Positions 42,263 through 50,897 of a DNA stretch of 64,000 nt are shown here, in pieces. Under the pieces are notes generated by a model. It saw nothing but the letters and a program-made list of their open reading frames with translations. It had not been told where the DNA came from and did not search any database. Source of the DNA: Parabacteroides sp. PF5-9 (lineage in GTDB: Bacteria > Bacteroidota > Bacteroidia > Bacteroidales > Tannerellaceae); the NCBI RefSeq assembly GCF_029893105.1, contig NZ_JARXWG010000019.1:1-64000 (forward strand), written 5' to 3'. A program made the position numbers and the translations under genes. Each line of letters starts with the position of its first letter. Position 1 is the first letter of the stretch.

Positions 42263-43267
42263 ATGGATCTGTTAAAATATACATCAACAAAGCTTCTGGT
42301 TATCGCCTTTATTGGCGCCATTTTCATTATATATCCCAATATTGCCAGTTTGCCTTGGGAGTTGTCTTTTTTAGATGAGTCGCAGCATTTCAAGCATTGG
42401 GTGCAGTTCTTTTTCAGATATCTGTTTTTTGTTGTGTTTATCTGGTTTCTATTGCGTTATAACTTATGGAAGATCAAAGAACTTCCATTTAAGAATCGAC
42501 TGTTTAAGACATTGTTGATCAGTACGCTGGCTTTTGTCCTGTTTCTGATTGTTATTTACTTCTGTTTTACGAAGAAGCTGCATTTTTCCATGGCGTTGTT
42601 TCAGTTCTCGGTCGTATGTATCATTTGTACATTTGTAGGGCATGTCTCGTTGTTGTATGCGGAGCAGATAAAAAGAGAGCAGGAGATCGAACGGTTAAAG
42701 ACAGAAAATCTGCAAAGCCGTTACGATGCGTTAACCAATCAGATCAATCCACATTTCTTTTTCAACTCCCTGAACGGACTCTCTGCCTTGATCCGTAAGA
42801 AGGATGATATCAAGACTCAGGAGTATGTCAACACCTTATCGGATGTCTTTCGGTATATTCTTCAGAGTGGAAAGAAAGGGCTGGTGTCATTGAGTGAGGA
42901 ATTGAATTTTATATACTCTTTTCAGTATATGATGGAAGTGCGGTTTGCCAATAAGTTGTCGTTTGAGATAGAGGTGGCAGAGGAGAAATTAAACCTTAAA
43001 ATTCCGGTGTTGTCATTACTCCCGTTGATCGATAATATTGTGGTGCATAACACGATTGACAGTGAGCATAAAATGAATATACATATTTGTTTGAACGAAC
43101 GCGATGAATTGGTCGTCTCTAATCCCGTCTATCCTAAGCTTATTCAGCCGGAGACCAATGGTACCGGTCTGAAAAATCTTGAAAACCGGTTTGCCCTCCT
43201 TCTGAATAAACAAATCAGAGTAGCGAACGACGATAATGTTTTTTATGTATACCTCCCTTTGGCATAA
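42263..43267 (+). CDS. Orphan LytS-type sensor histidine kinase
   Basis: 334 residues: four transmembrane segments (about 10-140), a short coiled-coil-like linker (R-E-Q-E-I-E-R-L-K-T-E-N-L), then I-N-P-H-F-F-F-N with the phospho-acceptor His, an N-box L-P-L-I-D-N-I-V-V-H-N and a G-box G-T-G-L-K-N-L-E-N-R. All motifs look functional. No response regulator follows within the next 1.2 kb, so it is an orphan here and must signal to a distant LytTR protein, possibly the one at 32161. Confidence 0.85.
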   Translation: MDLLKYTSTKLLVIAFIGAIFIIYPNIASLPWELSFLDESQHFKHWVQFFFRYLFFVVFIWFLLRYNLWKIKELPFKNRLFKTLLISTLAFVLFLIVIYFCFTKKLHFSMALFQFSVVCIICTFVGHVSLLYAEQIKREQEIERLKTENLQSRYDALTNQINPHFFFNSLNGLSALIRKKDDIKTQEYVNTLSDVFRYILQSGKKGLVSLSEELNFIYSFQYMMEVRFANKLSFEIEVAEEKLNLKIPVLSLLPLIDNIVVHNTIDSEHKMNIHICLNERDELVVSNPVYPKLIQPETNGTGLKNLENRFALLLNKQIRVANDDNVFYVYLPLA

Positions 43268-43977
43268 CTAATAGAAGATTTTTACAGAGCTGATACCAAT
43301 CAGATACCCATCTGTTTTCAATATCGAATCTCTTATTGAACAAATTGTCAAAATGTCAATTCAACCCCTTTTTAAAGCCATTATTTGGGTGAGGGGTGAG
43401 GCGCGTTTGTAAATATCGTCTTCTGATGGCGTTTGGCAAAAACAGAAAGCGTTTATTTTGCGACAAACGGTAGCTTGGTGAATGATTCGTAGAAAATGAT
43501 GCCGATCATTTCGGCATCATTGTAACGTGATATTCCATTTGAGTAATAAATAGATATTTTGTTTTGTTTCAGTTTTTTGAGGCAATGAAAAGTGAATAAA
43601 TGTAAAAACAGTCCGTTTTCTCTGTTTTCTCTTTACTCCTGAAAAATCATTACGATCCTTTTCCTGAATTATCTAAAAGATTTTTAAAATGATCACAATG
43701 ATTGTTGATGCTCTTCTCAATGAAATTTGAAAATGATGTGGATGAAATGATGAAAAGTGGCTGTTTGACTCCAAAAAAAACGGGAATAATCGTGTTTTTG
43801 GCCTGAAATGAGTCGGAGTGAAGATTTGCGTGTTTTTTTAAAGGGTTGAAATGTGACAATATGTTATATTTTTGTTGTTTTTTGGTGTCTAAATGAATGT
43901 GTATTCGATCTGAAAACAGAGGGTTCAAATCGAAGAATATGTGAAGATGCAATATAGTGACCAGTGCTATCTGGGTT
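43268..43977. other. Gene-free AT-rich region with one hairpin
   Basis: No convincing gene is seen on either strand; the longest frame (43650-43952 minus) has low-complexity composition and no start context. A perfect 10-bp hairpin, ATGATGCCGA / TCGGCATCAT with a 5-nt loop, lies at 43496-43520 without a following T-run, 229 bp after the kinase gene. Confidence 0.6.
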
Positions 43978-44130
43978 CCTCTCCTGGCCAGGAGAGGGGT
44001 ACCGCCGCTTGCGGGGGTGGAGAGGTTGTGTTTTAAAGTTAAATGTCTATTACTAAAACACTTGCAATACTCTCAACCACTCCACCGCTGCGGGGCAGCG
44101 GTCCCCCTCGCCTGTCCAGGCAAGGAGCTG
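43978..44130. repeat. MITE-like imperfect inverted-repeat element
   Basis: The left part (43978-44035, CCTCTCCTGGCCAGGAGAG onward) and the right part (44053-44128) are imperfect reverse complements over about 55 bp, sharing GAGGGG-x-ACCGC, GGTGGAG and GTTTTA blocks. GC content is much higher than the surrounding AT-rich DNA. No transposase is encoded, so it looks like a small non-autonomous palindromic element or REP-like repeat. Confidence 0.6.
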
Positions 44131-44174
44131 AGAATGTCCACTTACTAATTTTAGAATGTCCACTTGCTAATTTT
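44131..44174. repeat. Two-copy 22-bp direct repeat
   Basis: Two adjacent 22-bp units beginning AGAATGTCCACTT, differing at one base (A/G at unit position 14). They abut the inverted-repeat element and share the 22-bp period of the three palindromic arrays but not their sequence. Confidence 0.75.
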
Positions 44175-44286
44175 GAAATATTCAAACATTACACAATATA
44201 AAGATCACACAAACTGTTCCCATCTTCCAATCTTACCCTACTTGATATTTATTCGTTATAACCCACCGTGAGTTGTGTTGGGATGA

Positions 44287-44337
44287 AAAGGTCAAACATC
44301 CAATCTGCTTGTAGCACTTTTTATGTGTTTGACCTTT
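44287..44337. promoter_or_regulatory. 12-bp inverted repeat upstream of secreted-protein operon
   Basis: AAAGGTCAAACA (44287-44298) and TGTTTGACCTTT (44326-44337) are perfect reverse complements separated by 27 bp. They end 119 bp before the next gene and 40 bp before its -7 box. Possible operator or RNA hairpin. Confidence 0.5.
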
Positions 44338-44377
44338 GATTTTCAACAGATACAGTAGTGAACTGTGAAAAAATATG

Positions 44378-44385
44378 TATATTTG
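44378..44385 (+). promoter_or_regulatory. Bacteroidetes-type -7 box (TATATTTG)
   Basis: TATATTTG matches TAnnTTTG, 71 bp before the lipocalin-like gene. No good -33 box is seen at the right distance. Confidence 0.5.
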
Positions 44386-44455
44386 CCCTGTTTAAAGGAT
44401 TAGAAAACATACTTTAAATAAAAATAGATTCTTTAACCGTTAATTATTAAAAAGA

Positions 44456-44908
44456 ATGAAACAAATATCGTGTGTGTTAACCCTGCGCATATTTTTGGTC
44501 GCAGCATTTTTAACGACTACTCTTTCGGCTTATACGCAAGAGGTCAATCTAACAGGGAGTTGGGTGCTGGAAGAAGCTACCGTGTTAAAAATTACAGCTC
44601 CCGGCAATACTATTCCGGTAGAACTGAGTTCTGCCAGAGAGAAACTTTATGATGCATTGCCCGACAAACTTCAATTTAGTGGTGATATGCTTACCTTATC
44701 TTATTCGAGAATGGATATTGCTGGACAGTACCAGGTGCAAGAAGGCAAAATAGAATGCCCGTTTACAGCCGCGCCGATGTCGATGGTATATACTTTTGTA
44801 GATGGGAAACTACACTTGACACAACAAGTGGATTATGGCTTTAGGCAAAACGGTGTTTTGCTTTGGGAAAAATATCAGGTAGTAACTATTTATAAGATAG
44901 AAAGATGA
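44456..44908 (+). CDS. Secreted lipocalin-like protein of unknown function
   Basis: 150 residues with a signal peptide (about 1-27, ending A-Y-T-Q). The mature part starts with N-L-T-G-S-W-V-L-E, a pattern common at the N-terminus of small lipocalin-like Bacteroidetes proteins, and continues as short alternating beta-strands. I do not recognise a named family. It overlaps the next gene by 4 bp (ATGA), so the two are translationally coupled and probably work together at the cell surface. Confidence 0.65.
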   Translation: MKQISCVLTLRIFLVAAFLTTTLSAYTQEVNLTGSWVLEEATVLKITAPGNTIPVELSSAREKLYDALPDKLQFSGDMLTLSYSRMDIAGQYQVQEGKIECPFTAAPMSMVYTFVDGKLHLTQQVDYGFRQNGVLLWEKYQVVTIYKIER

Positions 44909-46872
44909 AAAAAGATAGATCCTGTTTTAGACAAATGAGAACATTTTTTTTGATTCTGATCGCAACCACTTTCTCCCTCTCTTTATATGCGCAAAACAGT
45001 GCGACTGAGGGTAAAGAATTTTATGTGACGTTTACATCAAATAATGGCAGGACAGGTACTGCGGTAGATTGTCAAATCCGATATATAGTGGCTGAATCGT
45101 GTTATATTACCACTCAATACGGTGATGGCACCTATCTTGATAACAATGTGTTATATACGCCGGGCGTATATACAAAAGATGTGGATAAGGATAAATGCTA
45201 TATTGAGGTTGCTTCTTCCGGATCATCTAATGAAATACTGAAAATAACTTCAACCAAAAATATCGGGGTTTATGCGATTAACCTTTCTTCGGCAACGACT
45301 GACGCGACTACCGTACTGCCCATAGAGGCTTTAGGTACTCACTATACCAATATTTCTAATGCAGGCGTACAACGCCTTACTATTATACCGCCTACACCGG
45401 GTACTGTTTTTACTATTAAAAATTCTGCAGGAACGGCAGTTGCTTCCAATATATCCCTTACGGGAACTGACAAAGAATATACCTATTATTCATCTACCGA
45501 TATGACCGGATATACGGTTGAGTCCGATTATCCTGTAGCCGTATTCGTTTCAGCACAGTGTGGCTCGCCCGTTACAACTGGCGGATGTGACCACAACTTC
45601 GAGCAGATCTTCCCAACCAATACCGCAGGAAAGAATTTCTTCTTGTGGAATCTGAGTCCTATGTATGAAAATTCATCGACCAACACACAGGATCAAGTAA
45701 AAATTTTGGCTTTGGAAGATGGGACGGTCATTCAAAAGAAAGTGGGGGCTACCACCACAACAGTTAATCTGGATAAACATGGAGTGAATACATTTAAGTT
45801 AGACACGGCTGTTCGTGTGGATAATTCTCTGGCTCCAGTTCAATTGATTGCAGATAAACCGATTATTGTCGGGCATTATTTGGGGTATGCGCCTACCATC
45901 AAATGGTGGGCTCCAGTGGAGCAGCGTATCACGCAAGCTGTGCTTACGCCGTTTGTTCCTACGACTGCGAGTGTAATCAAGCGTCATCAATTAGATATTA
46001 TGATCCCTGCCGGATCTGCACAAAATATGATTGTAAGGGAAACACGTAATGGTGTCACAGTCAATGTGACACCCACGTTCTATACCAACACTACTGATCC
46101 GAATTATCAGCTTACTACTCTGCACTACGCACAATCGGATAATGTGTTGATCGAGCTCGTCAATCCTTCCGGATTTGTTGCTTATATGACAGGTTATGGT
46201 CCTGCTGAATCGTATATTATCACGGCTGGTGCGGGCGCATTCGACCTGCAGACCTACTTTACGGTACAAACCAAAACCCAGCCGTATACCGACACCTATT
46301 ACACCGCGACCACTGAAGCGACGCATTCATTCGAAGATGGCGACAATCTCAGTATCAAACGAACCATTGAAAAGCCGTTTTCATCGGTGAAATGGTTGGT
46401 TAACGGAACACAGTATACGGTCACTGAAAATACAAATATCAATCATTCACTGACCATCCCTTCGTCGGCACTGAGGGTGGGAGCAAATACGCTTACCATG
46501 TCGGTACGTTATAACGGAACGACAGCCGACTCTCTATATGTCGGATCGGTGTGGAAAGCGAATCCTGTTTTTGAAATTACGCCGAATGATCCGGAGGTCT
46601 GTATCGGTAATACACAGCGGTTGACCTGTGGTTTTACCCTTTCGGGAACAACGACCTATCAATGGCAATCCAGTCCGAACCGTTCTACCTGGACGGATAT
46701 CCAGGGCGCAACATCGAGCCATTATGATCTGGTCAGCCGTCAACGGGGAGTTGTCTATTATCGTGTCGTATTATCCAACGGCTCGCAAACGGTGTACAGC
46801 GAACCGGCGCGCGTTAAAGTGGTCTCTTGTTCACTGCCGGTGAACCATAATACGAGTGTGATGGGGTATTGA
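44905..46872 (+). CDS. Large secreted protein with IgGFc-binding-like domain
   Basis: 655 residues, signal peptide ending L-Y-A-Q. The start at 44905 overlaps the upstream stop; 44935 is an alternative. Residues about 30-440 resemble the IgGFc-binding N-terminal domain seen in many secreted Bacteroidetes proteins (E-F-Y-V-T-F, Y-P-V-A-V-F-V-S, G-Y-G-P-A-E-S-Y). An Ig-like domain follows near 560-640 (T-Y-Q-W-Q-S-S-P-N), ending at S-C-S-L-P-V-N-H-N-T-S-V-M-G-Y. That last segment recurs at the end of the next gene product. Despite the domain name, antibody binding is not implied; adhesion is a guess. Confidence 0.75.
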   Translation: MKKDRSCFRQMRTFFLILIATTFSLSLYAQNSATEGKEFYVTFTSNNGRTGTAVDCQIRYIVAESCYITTQYGDGTYLDNNVLYTPGVYTKDVDKDKCYIEVASSGSSNEILKITSTKNIGVYAINLSSATTDATTVLPIEALGTHYTNISNAGVQRLTIIPPTPGTVFTIKNSAGTAVASNISLTGTDKEYTYYSSTDMTGYTVESDYPVAVFVSAQCGSPVTTGGCDHNFEQIFPTNTAGKNFFLWNLSPMYENSSTNTQDQVKILALEDGTVIQKKVGATTTTVNLDKHGVNTFKLDTAVRVDNSLAPVQLIADKPIIVGHYLGYAPTIKWWAPVEQRITQAVLTPFVPTTASVIKRHQLDIMIPAGSAQNMIVRETRNGVTVNVTPTFYTNTTDPNYQLTTLHYAQSDNVLIELVNPSGFVAYMTGYGPAESYIITAGAGAFDLQTYFTVQTKTQPYTDTYYTATTEATHSFEDGDNLSIKRTIEKPFSSVKWLVNGTQYTVTENTNINHSLTIPSSALRVGANTLTMSVRYNGTTADSLYVGSVWKANPVFEITPNDPEVCIGNTQRLTCGFTLSGTTTYQWQSSPNRSTWTDIQGATSSHYDLVSRQRGVVYYRVVLSNGSQTVYSEPARVKVVSCSLPVNHNTSVMGY

Positions 46873-46917
46873 TGAAAAAATTAAACAGTATTTTAAACCG
46901 TTATATAGTCAACAAAA

Positions 46918-48375
46918 ATGATAATGAGGAAATATTTATTTGTTTTTTTAGCGATTGCAGCCGTCTTTGTTAATACGCAAGCACAAAAACAGGCAGGGCA
47001 TTGGTATTTTGGTAGAAACGTAGGACTTGATTTTATTAACACACGAACTGTTAACGATAAGAACGGTGTGGCTGTTGATGGTATGCCAACATTAGAAGTA
47101 GGTCCGATTTCTACCAATGAAGGTTGTTTTACCTTGTCTGATGCGGATGGAAATTTAATTGTTGCCTCAGATGGGATGAAAGTGTATAATAAAAATAAGA
47201 CTCAAATAGCATCAGGCTTGAATGGAAATACATCAAGCGCTCAGTCCGGAATACTTATTCCATATCCTGAAACTCCCGGGAAATATTTTATTATATCCAA
47301 TAGTTGTAAAATTCTTTATTATAGCATCTTTGATGCGAATGCGAACGGAGGTTTAGGTGAGGTTACAAATATTAATACTCTTGTCCCACAGACGACAGTA
47401 ACGCAAGGTCAATTATATGAAAATGTAACTTCTCAAATTCATGCCAATGGGAAAGACTATTGGTTGTTGCACCGATGCGGGCCTTATCTGTTTTCCTGGT
47501 TGATCACTAAAAATGGCATGCCTTCTGCTCCTACCGTAATAAATAATATACCGGGAACGGCATATCCAGCAGGAAAGTCAAGTCAGGGATATATGAAACT
47601 TTCTCCTGATGGAAAGAAAATTTGTCATACAATGTATGATGGACAAGAGGTTTTCTTTGCTGATTTTGATAATGAAACAGGAGTTATTAGTAATGTGATT
47701 ATACGCAAATTTACTATGATGACTGCGGGATTTTATAGTTTGGAGTTTTCGCCTCAAGGGAAAAATTTATTTTTATCTTATCTGAATACACCTCTTTATG
47801 TTATTCCGGTTGACGATTTTGAAACAGCGGCTCCTACTCTTATCAGTAGTGAATTAGGTACATGTCAGACTGGTTCTGATGGGCGGGTTTATTCAATCCA
47901 GAGTTCAGGTAGCAGCACGTATCGATTTGGGGTTATTACGAACCCGGATGATGATATAAGCAGTCTTAATATACATGTTTTTGAGAATTTTTTAAATGGT
48001 TCTGGCGCTATTTGGGGATTGCCTTCTTTTGCTCCTTCCTGGTTTAATGTCTCATTGGATGGTGACGACTCGTTTTGTGAAAATACACCGCAGACATTTA
48101 ACGTGACTATATCAACAAGTCCGGGTGCTGACGCCGTTTCGCATACCGAATGGGATTTTGGTGATGGTAGTCCCATTATTACTGATACAAATATCAGCGG
48201 AACTCAAAGCCATACGCATACTTATGACAAGAAAGGTGTATATACCCTTACGGTAAGGGTGTTCCGCCAAGCCGATGGTGCGGAAATCACGAATCAACGT
48301 CAACGATTCAGTGTAAAAGTAGCTTCTTGTGTGCTGCCGGTGAATCATAATATCTCTGCTATGGAGTTTTATTGA
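46918..48375 (+). CDS. Secreted propeller-like protein with PKD domain
   Basis: 485 residues, signal peptide ending T-Q-A-Q (the ATG at 46924 is also possible). Residues about 25-370 contain propeller-like repeats (W-Y-F-G-R-N-V-G-L-D-F, L-S-P-D-G-K-K, F-S-P-Q-G-K-N). Residues about 380-470 include a PKD domain (W-D-F-G-D-G-S-P, H-T-Y-D-K-K-G-V-Y-T-L-T-V). The C-terminus is S-C-V-L-P-V-N-H-N-I-S-A-M-E-F-Y, nearly the same tail as the preceding protein, 45 bp upstream. Probably co-transcribed and surface-exposed. It converges with recO. Confidence 0.75.
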   Translation: MIMRKYLFVFLAIAAVFVNTQAQKQAGHWYFGRNVGLDFINTRTVNDKNGVAVDGMPTLEVGPISTNEGCFTLSDADGNLIVASDGMKVYNKNKTQIASGLNGNTSSAQSGILIPYPETPGKYFIISNSCKILYYSIFDANANGGLGEVTNINTLVPQTTVTQGQLYENVTSQIHANGKDYWLLHRCGPYLFSWLITKNGMPSAPTVINNIPGTAYPAGKSSQGYMKLSPDGKKICHTMYDGQEVFFADFDNETGVISNVIIRKFTMMTAGFYSLEFSPQGKNLFLSYLNTPLYVIPVDDFETAAPTLISSELGTCQTGSDGRVYSIQSSGSSTYRFGVITNPDDDISSLNIHVFENFLNGSGAIWGLPSFAPSWFNVSLDGDDSFCENTPQTFNVTISTSPGADAVSHTEWDFGDGSPIITDTNISGTQSHTHTYDKKGVYTLTVRVFRQADGAEITNQRQRFSVKVASCVLPVNHNISAMEFY

Positions 48376-48394
48376 GTGGGTGTTGATGAGAGTT

Positions 48395-49120
48395 TCAATC
48401 AAAAATCGTTTGTAATACGGAAAGAGATTTGATTTCCGGAAAATCAGGAAGATGAAGCCGGTAGTAGTCGAAAATATGTTCGATTATTACCCGGCGTTCT
48501 TTTCTGGAAAAAGCATAGAGCGACATATTCTCAAAGCTGATCCGTAAGAGACGGGCAAAAAAAGTACTTTCCGCCGGGTTTAGAAAATGACGATGTGAAG
48601 GAGGATGGGGTGCGAATACACCGTTTTGTAGATCAAAGTAGAATCCGGGTCTGTAAGCGTCGCCATTGGGGTGGATGCCTAAATGGTTGAGGAGCCCTAA
48701 CAGGAACACCAGGTGAAAATTGGCAATTCCCTGATTTTCGTTTTCCAATAAATGAATGGTTTGGTATAAATAGTCGAACAATCTCTGGTCGGCTTCTGTG
48801 TTTTTGATGACCCGGAACAGTACTTCGGCCAGAAACAGAGCGACTGTGTTTTTGATGGGGTTGATGTATAGTGAGGTTGACGGATAACACGATTTGGCTT
48901 CCCGGATGCGTTGTAGGTCGCGCTTGTGGAGATGTTCTACTTCCATCTCCAGTACCGACAGGGGCATAAACAACGCTTTAGATACGACGCTTTTCTTGCC
49001 ATGGTGTTGTGTGACCATATAGGAGACACGACCAAAAGCTTCCGTATACATATATATAATGGCGTATTTGTCGTTGTAAGGGATCGAATGAAGGACGATC
49101 CCACGTGTTTTACTCAGCAT
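48395..49120 (-). CDS. recO: DNA repair protein RecO
   Basis: 241 residues from the ATG at 49120 (M-L-S-K-T-R-G-I-V-L-H); a longer frame would add 14 residues without conservation. The N-terminal OB-fold (residues 1-80) with K-T-R-G-I-V-L and Y-M-V-T-Q-H-H-G-K-K is followed by the alpha-helical RecO C domain. Cysteines of the zinc site seen in some homologues are absent. RecO loads RecA onto SSB-coated DNA with RecR. It is divergently arranged with the DUF2721 gene, whose -7 box lies just upstream of the recO start. Confidence 0.88.
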   Translation of the reverse strand: MLSKTRGIVLHSIPYNDKYAIIYMYTEAFGRVSYMVTQHHGKKSVVSKALFMPLSVLEMEVEHLHKRDLQRIREAKSCYPSTSLYINPIKNTVALFLAEVLFRVIKNTEADQRLFDYLYQTIHLLENENQGIANFHLVFLLGLLNHLGIHPNGDAYRPGFYFDLQNGVFAPHPPSHRHFLNPAESTFFARLLRISFENMSLYAFSRKERRVIIEHIFDYYRLHLPDFPEIKSLSVLQTIFD

Positions 49121-49126
49121 AATTCC

Positions 49127-49134
49127 TATCTTTG
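49127..49134 (+). promoter_or_regulatory. -7 box of the DUF2721 gene (TATCTTTG)
   Basis: TATCTTTG matches TAnnTTTG and lies 48 bp before the DUF2721 start, next to the recO start codon. No TTTG is seen at the usual -33 position. Confidence 0.45.
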
Positions 49135-49174
49135 TGGGGTAAAGATAGTGAAAGATAAACAAACAGCTGGAATT

Positions 49175-49561
49175 ATGTTGGATCTGACTACACCCTCTTT
49201 GTTGTTTTCGGCCATATCGCTGATTTTATTGGCGTATACCAATCGTTTTATTTCGTATGCCAGTGTGGTACGTGCGTTAAAGGAGCGTCATCAACAAACC
49301 CAAGATCCCAAAGATATTGCTCAGATCGCTAATCTGAGGAAACGGTTACATCTGATTCGTTTGATGCAGATATTGGGTATTGTCAGTTTATTGTTTTGTG
49401 TATTGGCAATGTTCTTTATTTATATCTCTTTCCAGTTGATCGCTGCTTGGATGTTTGGGGTGGCGTTGATTTTATTGGCGATTTCGTTGGGGGTATGTAT
49501 CTGGGAAATAAATATTTCCGTTAAAGCGTTGGAGATTCATCTGGAGGATATCGATCAATAG
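49175..49561 (+). CDS. DUF2721 family membrane protein
   Basis: 128 residues from the ATG at 49175. The frame is open further upstream but the extension is antisense to recO and has no family likeness. L-T-T-P-S-L-L-F-S-A-I-S-L-I-L-L-A-Y-T-N-R opens the family, with three transmembrane segments near 5-25, 65-88 and 90-110 and a basic cytoplasmic loop. Length and layout fit DUF2721. Function unknown. Confidence 0.75.
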   Translation: MLDLTTPSLLFSAISLILLAYTNRFISYASVVRALKERHQQTQDPKDIAQIANLRKRLHLIRLMQILGIVSLLFCVLAMFFIYISFQLIAAWMFGVALILLAISLGVCIWEINISVKALEIHLEDIDQ

Positions 49562-49605
49562 CTAAAATAAATTCAGGGTATAAAACGAATTTTTCTTTAA
49601 AATGT

Positions 49606-49636
49606 TTTGGTAATTTATTGGGAACGTCTATCTTTG
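49606..49636 (+). promoter_or_regulatory. Promoter of tRNA-Glu/rpsT (TTTG-N19-TATCTTTG)
   Basis: TTTG at 49606-49609 and TATCTTTG at 49629-49636 with 19-bp spacing match the Bacteroidetes sigma-ABfr consensus fully. Predicted start about 50 bp before the tRNA. Confidence 0.78.
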
Positions 49637-49694
49637 CAGTCGCAATCGGGAAAGGTGTTTTTTAGATTGCTAAAAGTGAGAACTTTGACAATTT

Positions 49695-49766
49695 GGCCCA
49701 TTCGTCTATCGGTTAGGACGCAAGATTTTCATTCTTGAAAGAGGGGTTCGACTCCCCTATGGGCTA
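49695..49766 (+). tRNA. tRNA-Glu (TTC), copy 1
   Basis: 72-nt cloverleaf. The acceptor arm GGCCCAT pairs with ATGGGCT (one G-U at the first pair); anticodon stem CAAGA/TCTTG encloses loop TTTTCAT with anticodon TTC at 49728-49730; the T-loop has GGTTCGACTCC. Discriminator A; no encoded CCA. Identical to the copy at 50149. Confidence 0.95.
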
Positions 49767-49827
49767 CGCAATTAATTGACAATGGGCAATTGACAATTAG
49801 GAAGATAATTAAAAAGATAAATAGAAA

Positions 49828-50082
49828 ATGGCAAATCACAAGTCATCACTTAAAAGAATCAGACAGACAAACACGAGACGTTTGCATAACAGATATTATG
49901 CCAAAACGGCAAGAAATGCAATGCGTGTATTGCGTGCTACTGAGGATAAGAATGAGGCTCAGGCATTGTATCCGCGAGTTTGTTCCATGTTAGACCGGTT
50001 GGCTAAGAAGAATGTTATTCATAAGAATAAAGCGGCTAATCTGAAGTCTAAATTGGCTAAACACATTCAGAAATTAGGATAA
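49828..50082 (+). CDS. rpsT: 30S ribosomal protein S20
   Basis: 84 residues, full length, beginning [13 protein letters not shown] and rich in Lys/Arg, with the conserved [18 protein letters not shown] core. bS20 binds 16S rRNA early in small-subunit assembly. It lies between two identical tRNA-Glu genes and is followed by a terminator at 50111, so it is probably read from the tRNA promoter at 49606. Confidence 0.95.
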   Translation: MANHKSSLKRIRQTNTRRLHNRYYAKTARNAMRVLRATEDKNEAQALYPRVCSMLDRLAKKNVIHKNKAANLKSKLAKHIQKLG

Positions 50083-50110
50083 AAGGTACTTTACTTTTAC
50101 GATAAAGTGG

Positions 50111-50140
50111 AGCCGGACTGATCATAAGCCCGGCTTTTTT
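50111..50140 (+). terminator. rpsT terminator
   Basis: AGCCGG (50111-50116) pairs with CCGGCT (50130-50135), with a 13-nt loop and T6. It ends only 8 bp before the second tRNA-Glu. Confidence 0.8.
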
Positions 50141-50148
50141 GAACCTAT

Positions 50149-50220
50149 GGCCCATTCGTCTATCGGTTAGGACGCAAGATTTTCATTCTTGAAAGAGGGG
50201 TTCGACTCCCCTATGGGCTA
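50149..50220 (+). tRNA. tRNA-Glu (TTC), copy 2
   Basis: Identical in sequence to the copy at 49695; anticodon at 50182-50184. The upstream space holds only the rpsT terminator, with no promoter-like element, so expression probably needs read-through followed by processing. Confidence 0.95.
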
Positions 50221-50364
50221 CAAAATTTAATTGACAATGGTGAATTGACAATTGAAGAGACTACGCGATATAAAATTACTACGCTGTTTTACAACTTATT
50301 TTTTTACCTCCCCCGACTGTTTGAATGAGAAATCGTATCTTTGTCGATTCTTGAATGAATTGAT

Positions 50365-50880
50365 ATGAGAAAAGATCTTTTGTTTTTTTTATATTTATCT
50401 GTACTCGTTTTGCCTTTCCGGTTGGTTGGGCAGGATCAGACCTATCCGACGCCTTCCCGTTTGTTTTATATTGAGCGGAGTAAAAATAAAAACCTTGTTT
50501 GTTATGACGTCCAATTAAAAGATGGACAACTTGATGCGAAAAATCCGATGAGTGTTTATTGGGTAAACCGCGAAGAATCCCCTGGCGAGAAAAAGGAATT
50601 AAGTGCGATACAGCGGCGATTAGCTTATGGATATAAGGTCGTTTCTCAGGAGGAAGATAGGATTGAGGTTACTTTGAGCGCTTACCCGGGAAGAAATCTA
50701 TCTATTCAGCGACTTGATGGAAAATATGTTTGTGTTTTGTTGATTGACAATCAGCTGTCGCAGCTTCAGTCTCTTTTTGTGAAAGCAAAGGAGGGTAATT
50801 CGCTCAGTGTGGAATATGTTGAATTGCGCGGAGTGGCTATTGCAACGAAAGATGTTGTTGTTGAACGGGTTAAAAAATAG
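50365..50880 (+). CDS. Secreted DUF4833-like protein
   Basis: 171 residues, signal peptide ending L-V-G-Q. The body has R-L-F-Y-I-E-R-S-K-N-K-N-L-V-C-Y-D and M-S-V-Y-W-V-N-R-E, which I recognise as the DUF4833 pattern. A -7 box TATCTTTG is at 50336-50343 without a clear -33. Function unknown; probably periplasmic. An 18-bp gap to the next gene suggests co-transcription. Confidence 0.65.
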   Translation: MRKDLLFFLYLSVLVLPFRLVGQDQTYPTPSRLFYIERSKNKNLVCYDVQLKDGQLDAKNPMSVYWVNREESPGEKKELSAIQRRLAYGYKVVSQEEDRIEVTLSAYPGRNLSIQRLDGKYVCVLLIDNQLSQLQSLFVKAKEGNSLSVEYVELRGVAIATKDVVVERVKK

Positions 50881-50897
50881 TCGACTCATTAACACTT

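Noticed and set aside
43650-43952. 100-residue gene on the minus strand
   Set aside because: Composition follows AT-rich noncoding DNA, with no start context, no family likeness and no neighbour support.
43957-44148. 63-residue gene on the plus strand
   Set aside because: The frame only reads through the palindromic repeat element; its translation mirrors the repeat.
44287-44337. Invertible promoter (phase-variation switch)
   Set aside because: The inverted repeats are only 27 bp apart, too close for a typical invertible segment carrying a promoter, and no recombinase gene is near.
48926-49174. N-terminal extension of the DUF2721 protein
   Set aside because: The extension is antisense to recO and has no family likeness; the ATG at 49175 gives the normal family length.
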